Shown one piece after another: positions 7,425 to 16,223 of a stretch of DNA of 18,141 bases (its first letter is position 1; the number at the start of each line of letters is the position of its first letter). The DNA is from an uncultured Rickettsiaceae bacterium (GTDB taxonomy: Bacteria > Pseudomonadota > Alphaproteobacteria > Rickettsiales > Rickettsiaceae), in NCBI GenBank assembly GCA_905479885.1, contig CAJQOE010000080.1, positions 1-18,141 of the forward strand, read 5' to 3'. The notes under the pieces are model-generated. The model searched no databases and was not told the origin of the DNA. It saw only the letters and a program-made list of their open reading frames with translations. The translations under genes were made by a program, and so were the position numbers.

Positions 7425-9401
7425 TTAGGTTTTGAGTGGAGCATATTCAATTCTACATTGCTTGCCCTTGTTACTACAATAAAGCAAAATTTGCTTATAT
7501 TTCCATAATTCAGTGTTATATATAATCTGTTCGTTACCAGAACATTGCAACCTACTAGATGTAATTATTTGCACGTCAGCATCTAAGCACTTCCAATAAT
7601 TTAAGGATATAGTTTTGCCAGATGGCAATACAAATAACTGATCAGTAGCCACTATTTTTTCTTCTACAGTCTTTATTGATGACTGACCATACCAATTAGC
7701 CCAGTAATCTGCTGTAAATATAGGCAATGCATGCTCTACATGTATCTCTAACTCTTGATAATTATTTCTTACCCCTACTGCCTTTAAATTATGATCATAA
7801 ATAAAATCTGGCTTCTCAGCTAAAAACATCATGATCAATGCAACAAACATTATCCCCATACCCAAAAAGCGCCAAGCAGTTTGCCAAATACAAATCCAAA
7901 AGAATCCAAACGTAAACACTAGCAGGCTTGCCGAAGAAATATTTCCTGTAACCCACACTGCTCCAGGAAGATTCACAATATAAGCGGCTGAATATGTTAT
8001 TATATCAATAAACCAACCAAGTATATTCAAAACCCACTCGCCCGATGTAAAGGGCGCTAATATCATAAATAATAAAGCTAATGGCATCATAAAAAAAGAC
8101 ATTAGCGGCACAGCTATCAAATTCATAAAAACCGAATAAGTAGCAAATTTATAAAAATGATAAATAACAAACGGCGCAGTAACAATACTAGCTAGAAAAC
8201 TTGAATATATATTAGCAAATATATAAAATTTAATAGAGGCAAAAACACCTTTACTCAGCCCCAAAAAATGTTTGTTTTTAAGATAAAATTCATAACCAGA
8301 AATCAAACATAAAACTGCAGAAAATGACAATTGAAAGCTTGGATGAAATACATATTCTGGATAAACCATCAAAATCAAACATGCTGCAATCATAACTGAA
8401 CGCAATGGATATGCTGACCTACCCAACATAATAGAAATAATAAAAATAGAAGTCATAATAAACGCACGCGTAGCTGCAATATTACTACCACTAATCTGTA
8501 GATAAGCAAAACTACCAATAATAGAGATAACAGCCGCTATAATTTTTATATTAAAATTATAAGCCAAATAATTGGAACAATTTAATAACATACGACTGGT
8601 TACAAAAAATATCATTGCAACCAATGAAAGGTGCAGTCCAGATACGCTTAAAATATGCGCCACCCCACTATTCCGCATATTTTCAGCTATTTGCTTTGGT
8701 ATAGCCTTTGTTTCACCAATCAAAATAGCAGCAGCAAAATTCCCCTGCTCGTTACCTAAACCGCTGATTAAGCGGTCATATATATTACGCCTAAAAATTT
8801 GAACATTTTGTTGCAAAAAGCTTTTATTACTATCCGTTACTTTTAAAGTAGTTAATGCATAACCAGTAGCTTCAATACCAGACATATACATATAAAATCC
8901 GAAATCATAGGTTCCTGGTAAAACACTCTGCTGCAAGGGAAATAACTTTGCTTTCAATTGTACCGTATCGCCATGAGTAACATCTGCTATCAGCTTGCTA
9001 GCAACATTTACCCGGAGTGTATTAAGTTTAATGTTATTGGCCAAATGCACATCTTGTAAAATAATTTGTGCCCCATGCAAAGTGGGTTTAACTTGTTTTA
9101 CCTTTCCAGAGAGCTTGGAAATAATAGGTTTATCAATTGGTTGCGTATGAATATTAGATACGCGCAATTCCCCTACAACAATTCCAGAAAAAAATGTTAG
9201 ACAGCACGAGGTAATAAAAAACCATAATAATAATTTTTTCTTATGAAATAACTTAACTAAAAAAGCTAGGCAAACTACGCCAAACAACAAGCTATAAATT
9301 GAATAGTTATTATTAATGTAAAAGAAGAAAATAATGCCATATATAAAACTAACAAAATACCATAAGCTTAGATGATGATATTCTTTTTCTAGCCTGGTCA
9401 T
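7425..9401 (-). CDS. comEC: ComEC/Rec2-family DNA uptake channel protein
   Basis: ComEC forms the inner-membrane channel that brings single-stranded DNA into the cell during natural transformation. The 658 residues start with two or three membrane helices (about 13-75), then a DUF4131/OB-like soluble part (about 85-200). The Competence core begins at ILIGETKAIPKQIAENMRNS and continues with GVAHILSVSGLHLSL. SGSNIAATRAFIMT and YPEYVFHPSFQLSFSA are further family blocks. The last 120 residues are not the metallo-beta-lactamase domain of Bacillus-type ComEC. Instead they resemble the divergent C-terminal module of alphaproteobacterial members (LFVLPSGKTISLNYWKC, then YNTELWKYKQILLYC). The start overlaps the lpxB stop (TAATG), so the two are translationally coupled. 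Confidence 0.92.
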   Translation of the reverse strand: MTRLEKEYHHLSLWYFVSFIYGIIFFFYINNNYSIYSLLFGVVCLAFLVKLFHKKKLLLWFFITSCCLTFFSGIVVGELRVSNIHTQPIDKPIISKLSGKVKQVKPTLHGAQIILQDVHLANNIKLNTLRVNVASKLIADVTHGDTVQLKAKLFPLQQSVLPGTYDFGFYMYMSGIEATGYALTTLKVTDSNKSFLQQNVQIFRRNIYDRLISGLGNEQGNFAAAILIGETKAIPKQIAENMRNSGVAHILSVSGLHLSLVAMIFFVTSRMLLNCSNYLAYNFNIKIIAAVISIIGSFAYLQISGSNIAATRAFIMTSIFIISIMLGRSAYPLRSVMIAACLILMVYPEYVFHPSFQLSFSAVLCLISGYEFYLKNKHFLGLSKGVFASIKFYIFANIYSSFLASIVTAPFVIYHFYKFATYSVFMNLIAVPLMSFFMMPLALLFMILAPFTSGEWVLNILGWFIDIITYSAAYIVNLPGAVWVTGNISSASLLVFTFGFFWICIWQTAWRFLGMGIMFVALIMMFLAEKPDFIYDHNLKAVGVRNNYQELEIHVEHALPIFTADYWANWYGQSSIKTVEEKIVATDQLFVLPSGKTISLNYWKCLDADVQIITSSRLQCSGNEQIIYNTELWKYKQILLYCSNKGKQCRIEYAPLKT

Positions 9402-10543
9402 TAGATCATACTTAAAATGATTTTTGCAGCTACTATTGAGGGCTTTTTATTAGAATTTAAACCAATTGATTGTAAAATTTTCTGCGCCTCTGCTACCTGG
9501 CTTTTAGAACGCTTAGGGTCACTAAGCAGTTCACTTAAAGCTAAAACTATATTTTCTACAGTAAAATCTGATTGGATATACTCAGGAATGATCTCACGAT
9601 CCGGAATAATATTAATCAATGAGGCATATTTTACTTTAATAAAGATCTTAAGTATCGCAAAAGTAATTGGATTCAATTTATATCCAACAATCATTGGAGT
9701 TCCAGAAGCGGTAATTTCTAGAGTATTAGTGCCAGACTTGGCAAGGGCACAATCACTAACAGCAAATGCTTTCAAACGATCCATAGAAAAACTATAACTA
9801 AACTTAGAACCCGCAAGAAATTTAGATATAAGACGTATATTTGACTCATCTGATTGTACAAATATAACTTGAATTTTATGCGTTTTAGATAACTCATCAA
9901 AAACTTTCCGGATAATCGGCATGTGCCTAGAAATCTCTCCCTTTCTACTACCAGGAGTAACTGCAACAGCTTTTGTTTCATTATCAATATGCATCTCTTC
10001 TCTCAAGCCCAAAGAACCACTATAAAATGCCTGTTCTAAAACGGGATGGCCAATACATATGCTAGACATACCTTTTTCAGTAAAATAACGAGGCTCAAAT
10101 GGCAACAAGGTAAGCATATGATCATATATTTTAGCGTATTTTTTAGCCCTCCCTGGCTTATAAGCCCAAACAGAAGGAGCGACAATATGCACTAATTTAA
10201 CATGCGGAGCAATGTCCCTGATTTTCTTAGCAACCCTAAATGTGAATCCAGGCGAATCAATAGTAATAACCATATGCGCGCCGCATACTAATATATCTTC
10301 TACAGTTTGATTAATTAGTTTATTTATACGAAAAATATGAGGAAGAACCTCAACAAAACCCATCAGATTAATTTGATGCAATGGAAAAATAGAATTCAGA
10401 CCAGCAAGTTGCATTTGTTGGCCACCAACCCCATGAAATTGAATATCACCAAAGCGCTCTTTCCCCTCTAGTTTTAAAGCTTTAATCAGCAATCCACCGA
10501 TAAAGTCTCCAGAATTTTCGCCTGCGATAACATAGATTTTCAT
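9401..10543 (-). CDS. lpxB: Lipid-A-disaccharide synthase LpxB
   Basis: LpxB joins UDP-2,3-diacylglucosamine and lipid X into the lipid A disaccharide at the inner membrane. The 380 residues match the GT19 family: IYVIAGENSGDFIGGLLIKA at the N-terminus, MVITIDSPGFTFRVAKKI, LVHIVAPSVWAYKPGRAKKY, VTPGSRKGEISRHMPI and LAKSGTNTLEITASGTPMIV. Its presence shows that the organism makes, or recently made, lipopolysaccharide. Some obligate intracellular Rickettsiales lack this pathway entirely. The gene lies 32 bp downstream of eptA and overlaps comEC by one base. The other lpx genes are not in the window. Confidence 0.96.
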   Translation of the reverse strand: MKIYVIAGENSGDFIGGLLIKALKLEGKERFGDIQFHGVGGQQMQLAGLNSIFPLHQINLMGFVEVLPHIFRINKLINQTVEDILVCGAHMVITIDSPGFTFRVAKKIRDIAPHVKLVHIVAPSVWAYKPGRAKKYAKIYDHMLTLLPFEPRYFTEKGMSSICIGHPVLEQAFYSGSLGLREEMHIDNETKAVAVTPGSRKGEISRHMPIIRKVFDELSKTHKIQVIFVQSDESNIRLISKFLAGSKFSYSFSMDRLKAFAVSDCALAKSGTNTLEITASGTPMIVGYKLNPITFAILKIFIKVKYASLINIIPDREIIPEYIQSDFTVENIVLALSELLSDPKRSKSQVAEAQKILQSIGLNSNKKPSIVAAKIILSMI

Positions 10544-10575
10544 CTTAATATTTGCCTTTATTACCCAAGGTTATA

Positions 10576-12174
10576 CTACCCCTTATCAAAAGAGTTTGCT
10601 CTGCACAAGCTCAACCCTTTATCGATTATCTCTGATTCTATACCAAGGCAATCTAAAATACTATGAAATATATAATCATGTGAAATTTCACTGGAATGCG
10701 AAATCTCGTTGGCTTTTGCAACTTCTATAGCAGACCATTTATCTGGGTATGCATCTTTATAACTATCAGACATCCACACCATCAATGGTACCGTACGTTG
10801 CTCTGGTATCTCACCATCCCCGCCATGGGTTAAACGGCCACACTCCCCAAGTGATTCACCATGGTCAGAAGCGTAAATCATGAAGGCTTTTTTATCTTTC
10901 AAGCGGTCAATTACACTAGACAAAAAAAAATCAGTATACAAAATAGAATTATCGTAGCTATTAACTAACTCTTCTTTATTGCAGCTCGACGCATCGTGCT
11001 TTATAGAACCATCTAAATCTGGTTGAAATTGCGCGAATTCTCTTGGATATCTCTCTCCATAGTTCCAATGACTTCCCGTACTATGCAGGACTATAAATTT
11101 TTTAGCGCCAGATTCTAAATTTTTTTCTAAATGAGGTAACATTTGTACGTCATGGCTATTAGGTAAAAACACCAAAGATCCACCAGGAATCATATGAAAG
11201 TTCACCTCATCATAAAAAGATCCACCTGGTTTGTTTTTGTAATATTTTGTAATAGATTGAGTGCCCATCCAGATAGTATCAAAACCCAAGCGGGTTAATA
11301 TCGAAAGCATACTTGTCTCTGTGTCGATAAGTCTTAGGTTTTTCTCACCATATCTAGAGAGCATGCAAGGTACGGATAAATATGTAGTATTAGCACACGC
11401 ACGTGTTTTAAATGAAGCAAGGTTATCTATCTTTGATAATATTGGCGTAGTATCGCGCTCGTAACCATTTATAGCAAAATTGCTATAACGCGCTGATTCT
11501 CCAATAACCAACACCCCTACTACATCCTTATCCGATGAATCTACAAAAGTAAATTTTGAGCTTATATCTTCTTTAGTATATTCCTTTGACGGGCCTATAA
11601 AAAACACATAACTATTATGCAAATATTGTATTGGAAAATAAGTCTTTAAAAAACTAAATTTAGGAGTGATAATATTTACTACAATAAGTAAAAGACATAC
11701 TGCTGATAAAATACGTGTAAAAAACATCTTGGTAGTTTGAACCTTAAAATGTTTGATACTATACAAACAAATACCAACGCTAAAAACTAACCACACAACA
11801 ATTCTAGCACTAACTAGCTCATATACTTCCGTTGGATGCGTACCAAACAAAGCTGGCATCATGGCTGGCGTTGGTGCGATAGAAAAGAAAAATAGATAAT
11901 AACTAGCTAATGCACCGGTGATAAATAAAATAAGAGAACCAGCAATAAAGAGAACCCTATGTAAAGTTAGGCCAAAAAAGAATAAGAACAAGGTTACCAG
12001 CACATAAACAAAATCCTTTACAAGCTCTAATATAGCCGTCAATATATCAGCCTGAAAATATTCAAACTTATAAATAAATACTGCTGAATTAAATAACACG
12101 CAATAAATCAGTGCAAACACCAACGAAGATCTAAGCAACGTAACATCAAGGTGCCTTTGAATAAACTTGAACAT
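10576..12174 (-). CDS. eptA: Lipid A phosphoethanolamine transferase, EptA type
   Basis: EptA-type enzymes move phosphoethanolamine from phosphatidylethanolamine to lipid A phosphates on the periplasmic face, lowering surface charge and polymyxin binding. The 532 residues comprise about five N-terminal membrane helices (to about 170) and a sulfatase-fold domain. Visible active-site elements are Glu225 in VIGESARYSNFAINGY, Thr264 as likely nucleophile in NTTYLSVPCMLSRY, the HSTGSHW segment at 364-370, and the zinc ligands Asp437-His438 in ASDHGESLGE with HGG at 449-451. Cysteines in ACANTT/VPCM and SSCNKEE suggest the usual periplasmic disulfides. It is transcribed toward lpxB. A related sugar or oligosaccharide acceptor (EptB/EptC-type) cannot be excluded from sequence alone. 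Confidence 0.88.
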   Translation of the reverse strand: MFKFIQRHLDVTLLRSSLVFALIYCVLFNSAVFIYKFEYFQADILTAILELVKDFVYVLVTLFLFFFGLTLHRVLFIAGSLILFITGALASYYLFFFSIAPTPAMMPALFGTHPTEVYELVSARIVVWLVFSVGICLYSIKHFKVQTTKMFFTRILSAVCLLLIVVNIITPKFSFLKTYFPIQYLHNSYVFFIGPSKEYTKEDISSKFTFVDSSDKDVVGVLVIGESARYSNFAINGYERDTTPILSKIDNLASFKTRACANTTYLSVPCMLSRYGEKNLRLIDTETSMLSILTRLGFDTIWMGTQSITKYYKNKPGGSFYDEVNFHMIPGGSLVFLPNSHDVQMLPHLEKNLESGAKKFIVLHSTGSHWNYGERYPREFAQFQPDLDGSIKHDASSCNKEELVNSYDNSILYTDFFLSSVIDRLKDKKAFMIYASDHGESLGECGRLTHGGDGEIPEQRTVPLMVWMSDSYKDAYPDKWSAIEVAKANEISHSSEISHDYIFHSILDCLGIESEIIDKGLSLCRANSFDKG

Positions 12175-12190
12175 AAAAATTTCTCAAAAA

Positions 12191-12196
12191 ATTATA
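12191..12196 (-). promoter_or_regulatory. Possible -10 box (TATAAT) ahead of eptA
   Basis: A perfect TATAAT lies on the minus strand 16-21 bp before the eptA start codon, inside the 32-bp divergent gap with ruvX. No convincing -35 box stands at the usual distance. In AT-rich DNA a perfect hexamer can arise by chance. Confidence 0.25.
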
Positions 12197-12206
12197 TTGT
12201 AGTAGC

Positions 12207-12674
12207 ATGATCATATACACACTTCAAGAATTTTGTAAGTTTTTTCAACCAGGAAAACCAATCATATCTATCGATTATGGTCCTAAAAAGATAGGCCTTG
12301 CCATTTCTACACCAGATCACCACCTACCAATGCCGCTGCAAATAGTCAGTGGTGAATCCGAAAAGAAAAAACTGCAAGAAATAGTAGCCATCACTATAGC
12401 AAAAAATATTTGCGCTATTGTTGTTGGGCTACCAATCAATATGGATGGAAGCACTAGCGAGCAAACCTTGATTGTAGAAAAATTTGTAGAAAAACTCAAA
12501 AACCGTACCAATCTACCTATATTTATGCAAGATGAAAGATTAACCTCAAAAGCAGCAGACAATTTACTCAAAGGCTTTGGTCTAAAACGCAAAGATCGCA
12601 ATGCTAAAGATGATTTAGCAGCAGCTAGTATGATCTTGGAAACTACTCTAGACTCAAGCAAAAAAATAGTATGA
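12207..12674 (+). CDS. ruvX: Putative pre-16S rRNA nuclease / Holliday junction resolvase homologue RuvX (YqgF)
   Basis: YqgF-family RNase H-fold nucleases process the 5' end of 16S rRNA and were first predicted as Holliday junction resolvases. The 155 residues show the first acidic site in IISIDYGPKKIGLAIS (Asp23), the glycine-rich VVGLPINMDGS loop, the acidic QDERLTSKAA strand and the last acidic residues in NAKDDLAAASMILE. The gene is divergent from eptA with only 32 bp between start codons. The first 16 residues before the fold (YTLQEFCKFFQPGKP) resemble those of other alphaproteobacterial members, which supports the ATG chosen. Confidence 0.93.
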   Translation: MIIYTLQEFCKFFQPGKPIISIDYGPKKIGLAISTPDHHLPMPLQIVSGESEKKKLQEIVAITIAKNICAIVVGLPINMDGSTSEQTLIVEKFVEKLKNRTNLPIFMQDERLTSKAADNLLKGFGLKRKDRNAKDDLAAASMILETTLDSSKKIV

Positions 12675-12892
12675 GTTTTACTATTCGGTTCTGTCCACTT
12701 AATTGGATAAATTCTCTTAGATTATCGCATCAAAAAAATAAGGTTTTGTTGTATTTGTAAATGGAGCTTAAGGGTAAAATGGGTAAAAATCAGATTTTAG
12801 ACAATTTTAGGCATTATAACTCTATCAATATTGTAAATTTCTCAAAGGTGAAAACAATAAATCCAAGCTTGACATCTTTATTTATAAATAAC
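12675..12892. other. Intergenic gap with a possible IS-end fragment
   Basis: This 218-bp stretch separates ruvX and surf1, which converge on it. At 12690-12710 the sequence ttctgtccacttaattggat resembles IS3/IS481-type termini; its reverse complement contains CCAATTAAGTGGACAGAA, similar in pattern to the CCAAAAACTGGACTA near 17780. No transposase sequence follows. A 50-codon open frame (12761-12913) has no recognisable relatives and overlaps the surf1 end, so it is not called as a gene. No good terminator hairpin is visible. Confidence 0.35.
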
Positions 12893-13603
12893 TTAATTTT
12901 TCTTCTTACGTGAATATATTACGAACATTATAAATAAACAACCAGCAAGGCTATACCAAGTGATAGCATATTCTAGGTGATCGTTACGCACTTTGCTTAA
13001 ATGTTTTGTTGTTAACGGAGCAACGCCTTCTGGAAGAGAATTGCTATTAATTTGCATTATATAAAAATTCTCATCGGTAGTACCAAGAACTTCTGTAGCC
13101 ATTTTTAGATCTAGGGTAAACCATATGTTATTTTTTTGGTCATTCTCTGGTACAAAGAAATTTTTCTTTTCGCTAGGCAAGATTATGCCTTCAATGTTTT
13201 CTATCGGTGGGGCAGTGCTGGTATCAAGTGTATCTTTGATGCTGTGAGGGAACCAGCCGCGTGACACCATGTATATTTGATCATTTTCTGCAGCAAAAGC
13301 TGAAAGCAGGTAGTAACCGTCTTTTTCAGGGTAAGCAGTACGTCGCCCATATAGATAGACGTCTTTATTAGGTAGAAACTGCCCAGAGATAGAAATTTTA
13401 GAATAATTAGGAGGAAGCGTTTTAAAACTGCTAAGCGCTATTGCTGAATTGGCAATATTATTTTCAATATTCGTGATAAAATTTTCTTTTTCCTCTAAAC
13501 GTTTTAGCTGCCAATTACCAAATGAAATTAATAATATTAGGGTGATGCTAACAAAGATAAAGGGCAGCAATTCAAATTGCTGCTTACACAAGGAAATTTT
13601 CAT
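12893..13603 (-). CDS. SURF1-family cytochrome c oxidase assembly protein
   Basis: SURF1 proteins (Shy1 in yeast) help insert heme a into subunit I of aa3-type cytochrome c oxidase. The 236 residues have the family layout: an N-terminal helix (about 14-31) followed by FGNWQLKRLEEKENFI, a soluble middle with FLPNKDVYLYGRR, GYYLLSAF and MVSRGWFPHS, WFTLDLKMATEVLG, and a second helix near the end preceded by HLEYAITWYSLAGCLFIMF, with basic residues RKKKN at the tail. It lies 14 bp downstream of an unrecognised membrane protein gene and is probably co-transcribed with it. Its presence implies a heme-copper terminal oxidase elsewhere in the genome. Confidence 0.94.
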   Translation of the reverse strand: MKISLCKQQFELLPFIFVSITLILLISFGNWQLKRLEEKENFITNIENNIANSAIALSSFKTLPPNYSKISISGQFLPNKDVYLYGRRTAYPEKDGYYLLSAFAAENDQIYMVSRGWFPHSIKDTLDTSTAPPIENIEGIILPSEKKNFFVPENDQKNNIWFTLDLKMATEVLGTTDENFYIMQINSNSLPEGVAPLTTKHLSKVRNDHLEYAITWYSLAGCLFIMFVIYSRKKKN

Positions 13604-13617
13604 AATTTAGGCTCGAT

Positions 13618-14475
13618 TTAAGTGCTTTGGTATAAAGGCGATTCTATACTTACCCTTTTAACCTGTCCAGTATCATCAGTCTGTTGTAGTGCAAAAATTT
13701 TATACATTTTTTTATTCGATAAATTATTAAAGAATATTTGGTATGTATAAGCGACTATATTTTTGCCATCAATATCTATAAGACCAAAATGACATACAGG
13801 GTAAGTTAACGTTGCTAATATTGTGATTACTGCGCAATATATGGAATTAAGTAAAAGCATCTCTATTATTGATAAATCATGTACCAACGTTGATCCTATA
13901 AACCAAAAGCTGACTAAAGTTACGCTTACTACTAAATAATAAATTTTACGACTTATTGAATTATGTGTAGATTGTAGTAACCTAATTTTATATACACAAT
14001 CATGTATGATATGGATTATTGGTAAAATATGATCATAACATGCACTAACAAACTTCCACATACCTGCTTTTTTTGGAGACTGACGTTTTAGTCGTGCTAC
14101 ACAAATTCTGTATTTAATATTCACAAGTAAATTAATAAGCCTTTGCCCTAGTGGCTGAGATTGTTCTGAAAATAGATGTTCGAATTTTTGTTCACTCCTA
14201 TTTGTTTTGTTTATTGCGTTTATAGTCTGTACATAAAATAACTTAGAGCATTTGATAGCGTTGATGAAAAGAAGGTTTAGTTCCTCATCTTCATTACTTA
14301 GATCTTCAAACTTATCGTGGAGTTTTTTCAATAACATGAAAGAAGGTAAATGTAGTTTGCCTTTGCAATATAATGTAATTAAACTAGTATTTTTTACTGC
14401 AATGAAGTTACATAGTAAATCAAAACTATTATTGTTAGTTTCATATTCTTGTAACGCTTCTAAATAATCTTTCAT
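13618..14475 (-). CDS. Unrecognised two-helix membrane protein upstream of surf1
   Basis: I do not recognise this 285-residue protein. The first 170 residues are soluble and largely helical in composition, with many Leu, Lys and Asn and an acidic patch at 53-65 (KFEDLSNEDEELN). A basic stretch (121-137) precedes two adjacent hydrophobic segments at about 178-196 and 202-228. The last 55 residues are again soluble. Cysteines are scattered (Cys22, 37, 76, 125, 146, 160, 214, 228) with no CxxC motif. It has no signal peptide. The gene reads into surf1 with a 14-bp gap, so a link to respiratory-chain assembly is conceivable, but only position supports it. Lineage-specific Rickettsiales proteins of this composition are common. 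Confidence 0.7.
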   Translation of the reverse strand: MKDYLEALQEYETNNNSFDLLCNFIAVKNTSLITLYCKGKLHLPSFMLLKKLHDKFEDLSNEDEELNLLFINAIKCSKLFYVQTINAINKTNRSEQKFEHLFSEQSQPLGQRLINLLVNIKYRICVARLKRQSPKKAGMWKFVSACYDHILPIIHIIHDCVYKIRLLQSTHNSISRKIYYLVVSVTLVSFWFIGSTLVHDLSIIEMLLLNSIYCAVITILATLTYPVCHFGLIDIDGKNIVAYTYQIFFNNLSNKKMYKIFALQQTDDTGQVKRVSIESPLYQST

Positions 14476-14687
14476 CTTGCTTTTGATAACCCCGTTTTAC
14501 ATAGTAAATCATAAAAGAATTAATTTTTTGTAAACATCTGGCAAGGATATGAACGAATATTACAAAAAATCAAAATTATAAAAATTTGAATGTAAAAAAT
14601 GGCAAATACAAATTGCGGTAACTAAGATTCTCATATATTATGAATGCTGATATTATCTTTTATAAAAAAAATTTAAGGAAGTTTACT
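14476..14687. promoter_or_regulatory. Divergent intergenic region upstream of ftsZ
   Basis: This 212-bp AT-rich region separates ftsZ from the divergent unknown gene and must hold both promoters. On the plus strand TTGCGG (14613-14618) and TATATT (14634-14639) are a possible -35/-10 pair, but the 15-bp spacing is short. AAGGAAG (about 14673-14679), about 8-10 bp before ATG 14688, is a good ribosome binding site and decides the ftsZ start. No operator-like palindrome stands out. Confidence 0.4.
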
Positions 14688-16082
14688 ATGGGACTAGAAA
14701 TTAAAGCACCAGAAAACGTTGTTTTAAAGCCAATAATTACAGTTTTTGGTGTTGGTGGTGCTGGTGGTAATGCTGTAAATAATATGATTAAATCCAATCT
14801 AAAAGGAGCAAACTTTGTAGTTACCAATACAGATGCACAAGCCCTGGCTCATTCAGAAAGCGTCAACAAAATTCAATTAGGAGCTTCTTTAACTAAGGGT
14901 CTAGGGGCAGGCGCTTCGCCAGATATAGGCAAAGAATCAGCGATAGAATCCGAGAACGAAATTCGTTCACACCTGGAAGGTAGTAATATGGTGTTTATTA
15001 CTGCTGGTATGGGTGGAGGAACCGGCACAGGAGCTTCCCCTATTATTGCTAAATTAGCTAAAGAGCTTGGTATTTTAACCGTTGGAGTAGTTACAAAACC
15101 ATTCCTGTTTGAAGGATCAAAAAGAATGAAAGCGGCTGAAAAGGGTTTAATGGAATTACAAAAATACGTTGATACTCTAATCGTTATCCCTAATCAAAAT
15201 TTATTCCGCATAGCTAATGAGCATACTACATTTCAAGAAGCCTTTGAAATGGCAGATGAAGTTCTGCACGCTGGTGTTCGAGGCGTTACTGACTTAATAA
15301 CTTCACCAGGTTTGGTTAATCTAGATTTTGCCGATATTGAAACTGTGATGCGAGAGAAAGGCAAAGCTATGATGGGCACAGGCGAGGCTAGTGGCGAAGA
15401 ACGAGCAATAAAAGCCGCTGAGTCCGCTATTGCTAATCCATTGCTTGATCAAAGCTCAATGTTTGGTGCTTCTGGTGTATTGATAAATATTACTGGCGGT
15501 AAAGACATGACTCTTTATGAAGTAGATAGTGCAGCAAATCGCATACGTGAAGAAGTTGGTGACAGCGATGCAAATATTATTTTTGGCTCTACCTTTAATT
15601 CAGAATTAGAGGGTGTAATCAGAGTGTCTGTAGTTGCTACCGGTATAGAGCAAAACGATATGGACTATGTAAAGTCTGAGGAACCGGTAGTTGTCATAGA
15701 AGATGAGACTCCTGAAGAGGAATTTTTTGACAATATTTCCGTTGAAAATCATGAACCTCCCTCTTATCAAGGATATGATAACAAAATAACTAATGCCGAA
15801 ACAGATTTACAAACTAAGCTTGAAGAGCTAGCTAAACAAATTGACTGGAATCAAGCCGAGCAAATTAGGCCTCTTGAAAAACCAACAGCAACTGTACAAA
15901 AATCCAAACAATCATTGCTTAGACGTATGTGGAATTCATTAAAAGCACCTGAAGCACAAGAAGAGCAAAAGGAAGCGCAAATTGAGCCAAGAAGTACGCG
16001 TGATATGAGTCCACCTTCTGCTGCTGCGGAGCACTCTTCAGATATTCAAGATATTCCAGCATTCTTAAGGAAAGATAGATAA
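14688..16082 (+). CDS. ftsZ: Cell division protein FtsZ
   Basis: FtsZ is the tubulin-like GTPase that polymerises into the division ring. With ATG 14688 the protein is 464 residues. The N-terminal GTPase domain starts PIITVFGVGGAGGNAVNNM, and the tubulin signature is GMGGGTGTGASP (residues 107-118). The T7 loop region with catalytic acids is LVNLDFADIETVM. A variable acidic and glutamine-rich linker covers about 325-450. The C-terminal peptide DIPAFLRKDR (455-464) is the docking site for FtsA and other partners. A longer reading from ATG 14640 adds 16 residues that do not resemble the family and lacks a ribosome site. The usual dcw neighbours (ftsA, ftsQ, mur genes) are absent, so ftsZ is a stand-alone gene here. 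Confidence 0.97.
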   Translation: MGLEIKAPENVVLKPIITVFGVGGAGGNAVNNMIKSNLKGANFVVTNTDAQALAHSESVNKIQLGASLTKGLGAGASPDIGKESAIESENEIRSHLEGSNMVFITAGMGGGTGTGASPIIAKLAKELGILTVGVVTKPFLFEGSKRMKAAEKGLMELQKYVDTLIVIPNQNLFRIANEHTTFQEAFEMADEVLHAGVRGVTDLITSPGLVNLDFADIETVMREKGKAMMGTGEASGEERAIKAAESAIANPLLDQSSMFGASGVLINITGGKDMTLYEVDSAANRIREEVGDSDANIIFGSTFNSELEGVIRVSVVATGIEQNDMDYVKSEEPVVVIEDETPEEEFFDNISVENHEPPSYQGYDNKITNAETDLQTKLEELAKQIDWNQAEQIRPLEKPTATVQKSKQSLLRRMWNSLKAPEAQEEQKEAQIEPRSTRDMSPPSAAAEHSSDIQDIPAFLRKDR

Positions 16083-16135
16083 ATTTGGGGGATTTAGAGA
16101 AATTTACAAAGACAATAAAAATATTTTGAAAAACC

Positions 16136-16160
16136 AAAGGGTATATATACCCTTTTGTTT
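16136..16160 (+). terminator. Rho-independent-type terminator after ftsZ
   Basis: A perfect 20-bp palindrome (arms aaagggtata and tatacccttt, 16136-16155) is followed by tgttt, giving a T-rich tail. It lies 54 bp after the ftsZ stop and ahead of the next gene, and is the clearest terminator in the window. The inner TATATATA forms the loop end of the stem. Confidence 0.75.
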
Positions 16161-16223
16161 GCTATTCAAATTTTAAAGTTTTACAATTTTATCTGTAATT
16201 ACTAAAATGAAATTGAATTTATT

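Noticed and set aside
9417..9797. A long plus-strand open frame opposite lpxB
   Set aside because: Antisense shadow of the well-conserved lpxB; its translation shows no family motifs.
12761..12913. A 50-codon plus-strand open frame between ruvX and surf1
   Set aside because: No recognisable family, no clear ribosome site, low-complexity AT-rich composition, and it runs into the surf1 3' end on the opposite strand.
14640..14687. An N-terminal 16-residue extension of FtsZ
   Set aside because: The residues do not resemble FtsZ and there is no ribosome site at 14640, whereas AAGGAAG precedes ATG 14688.
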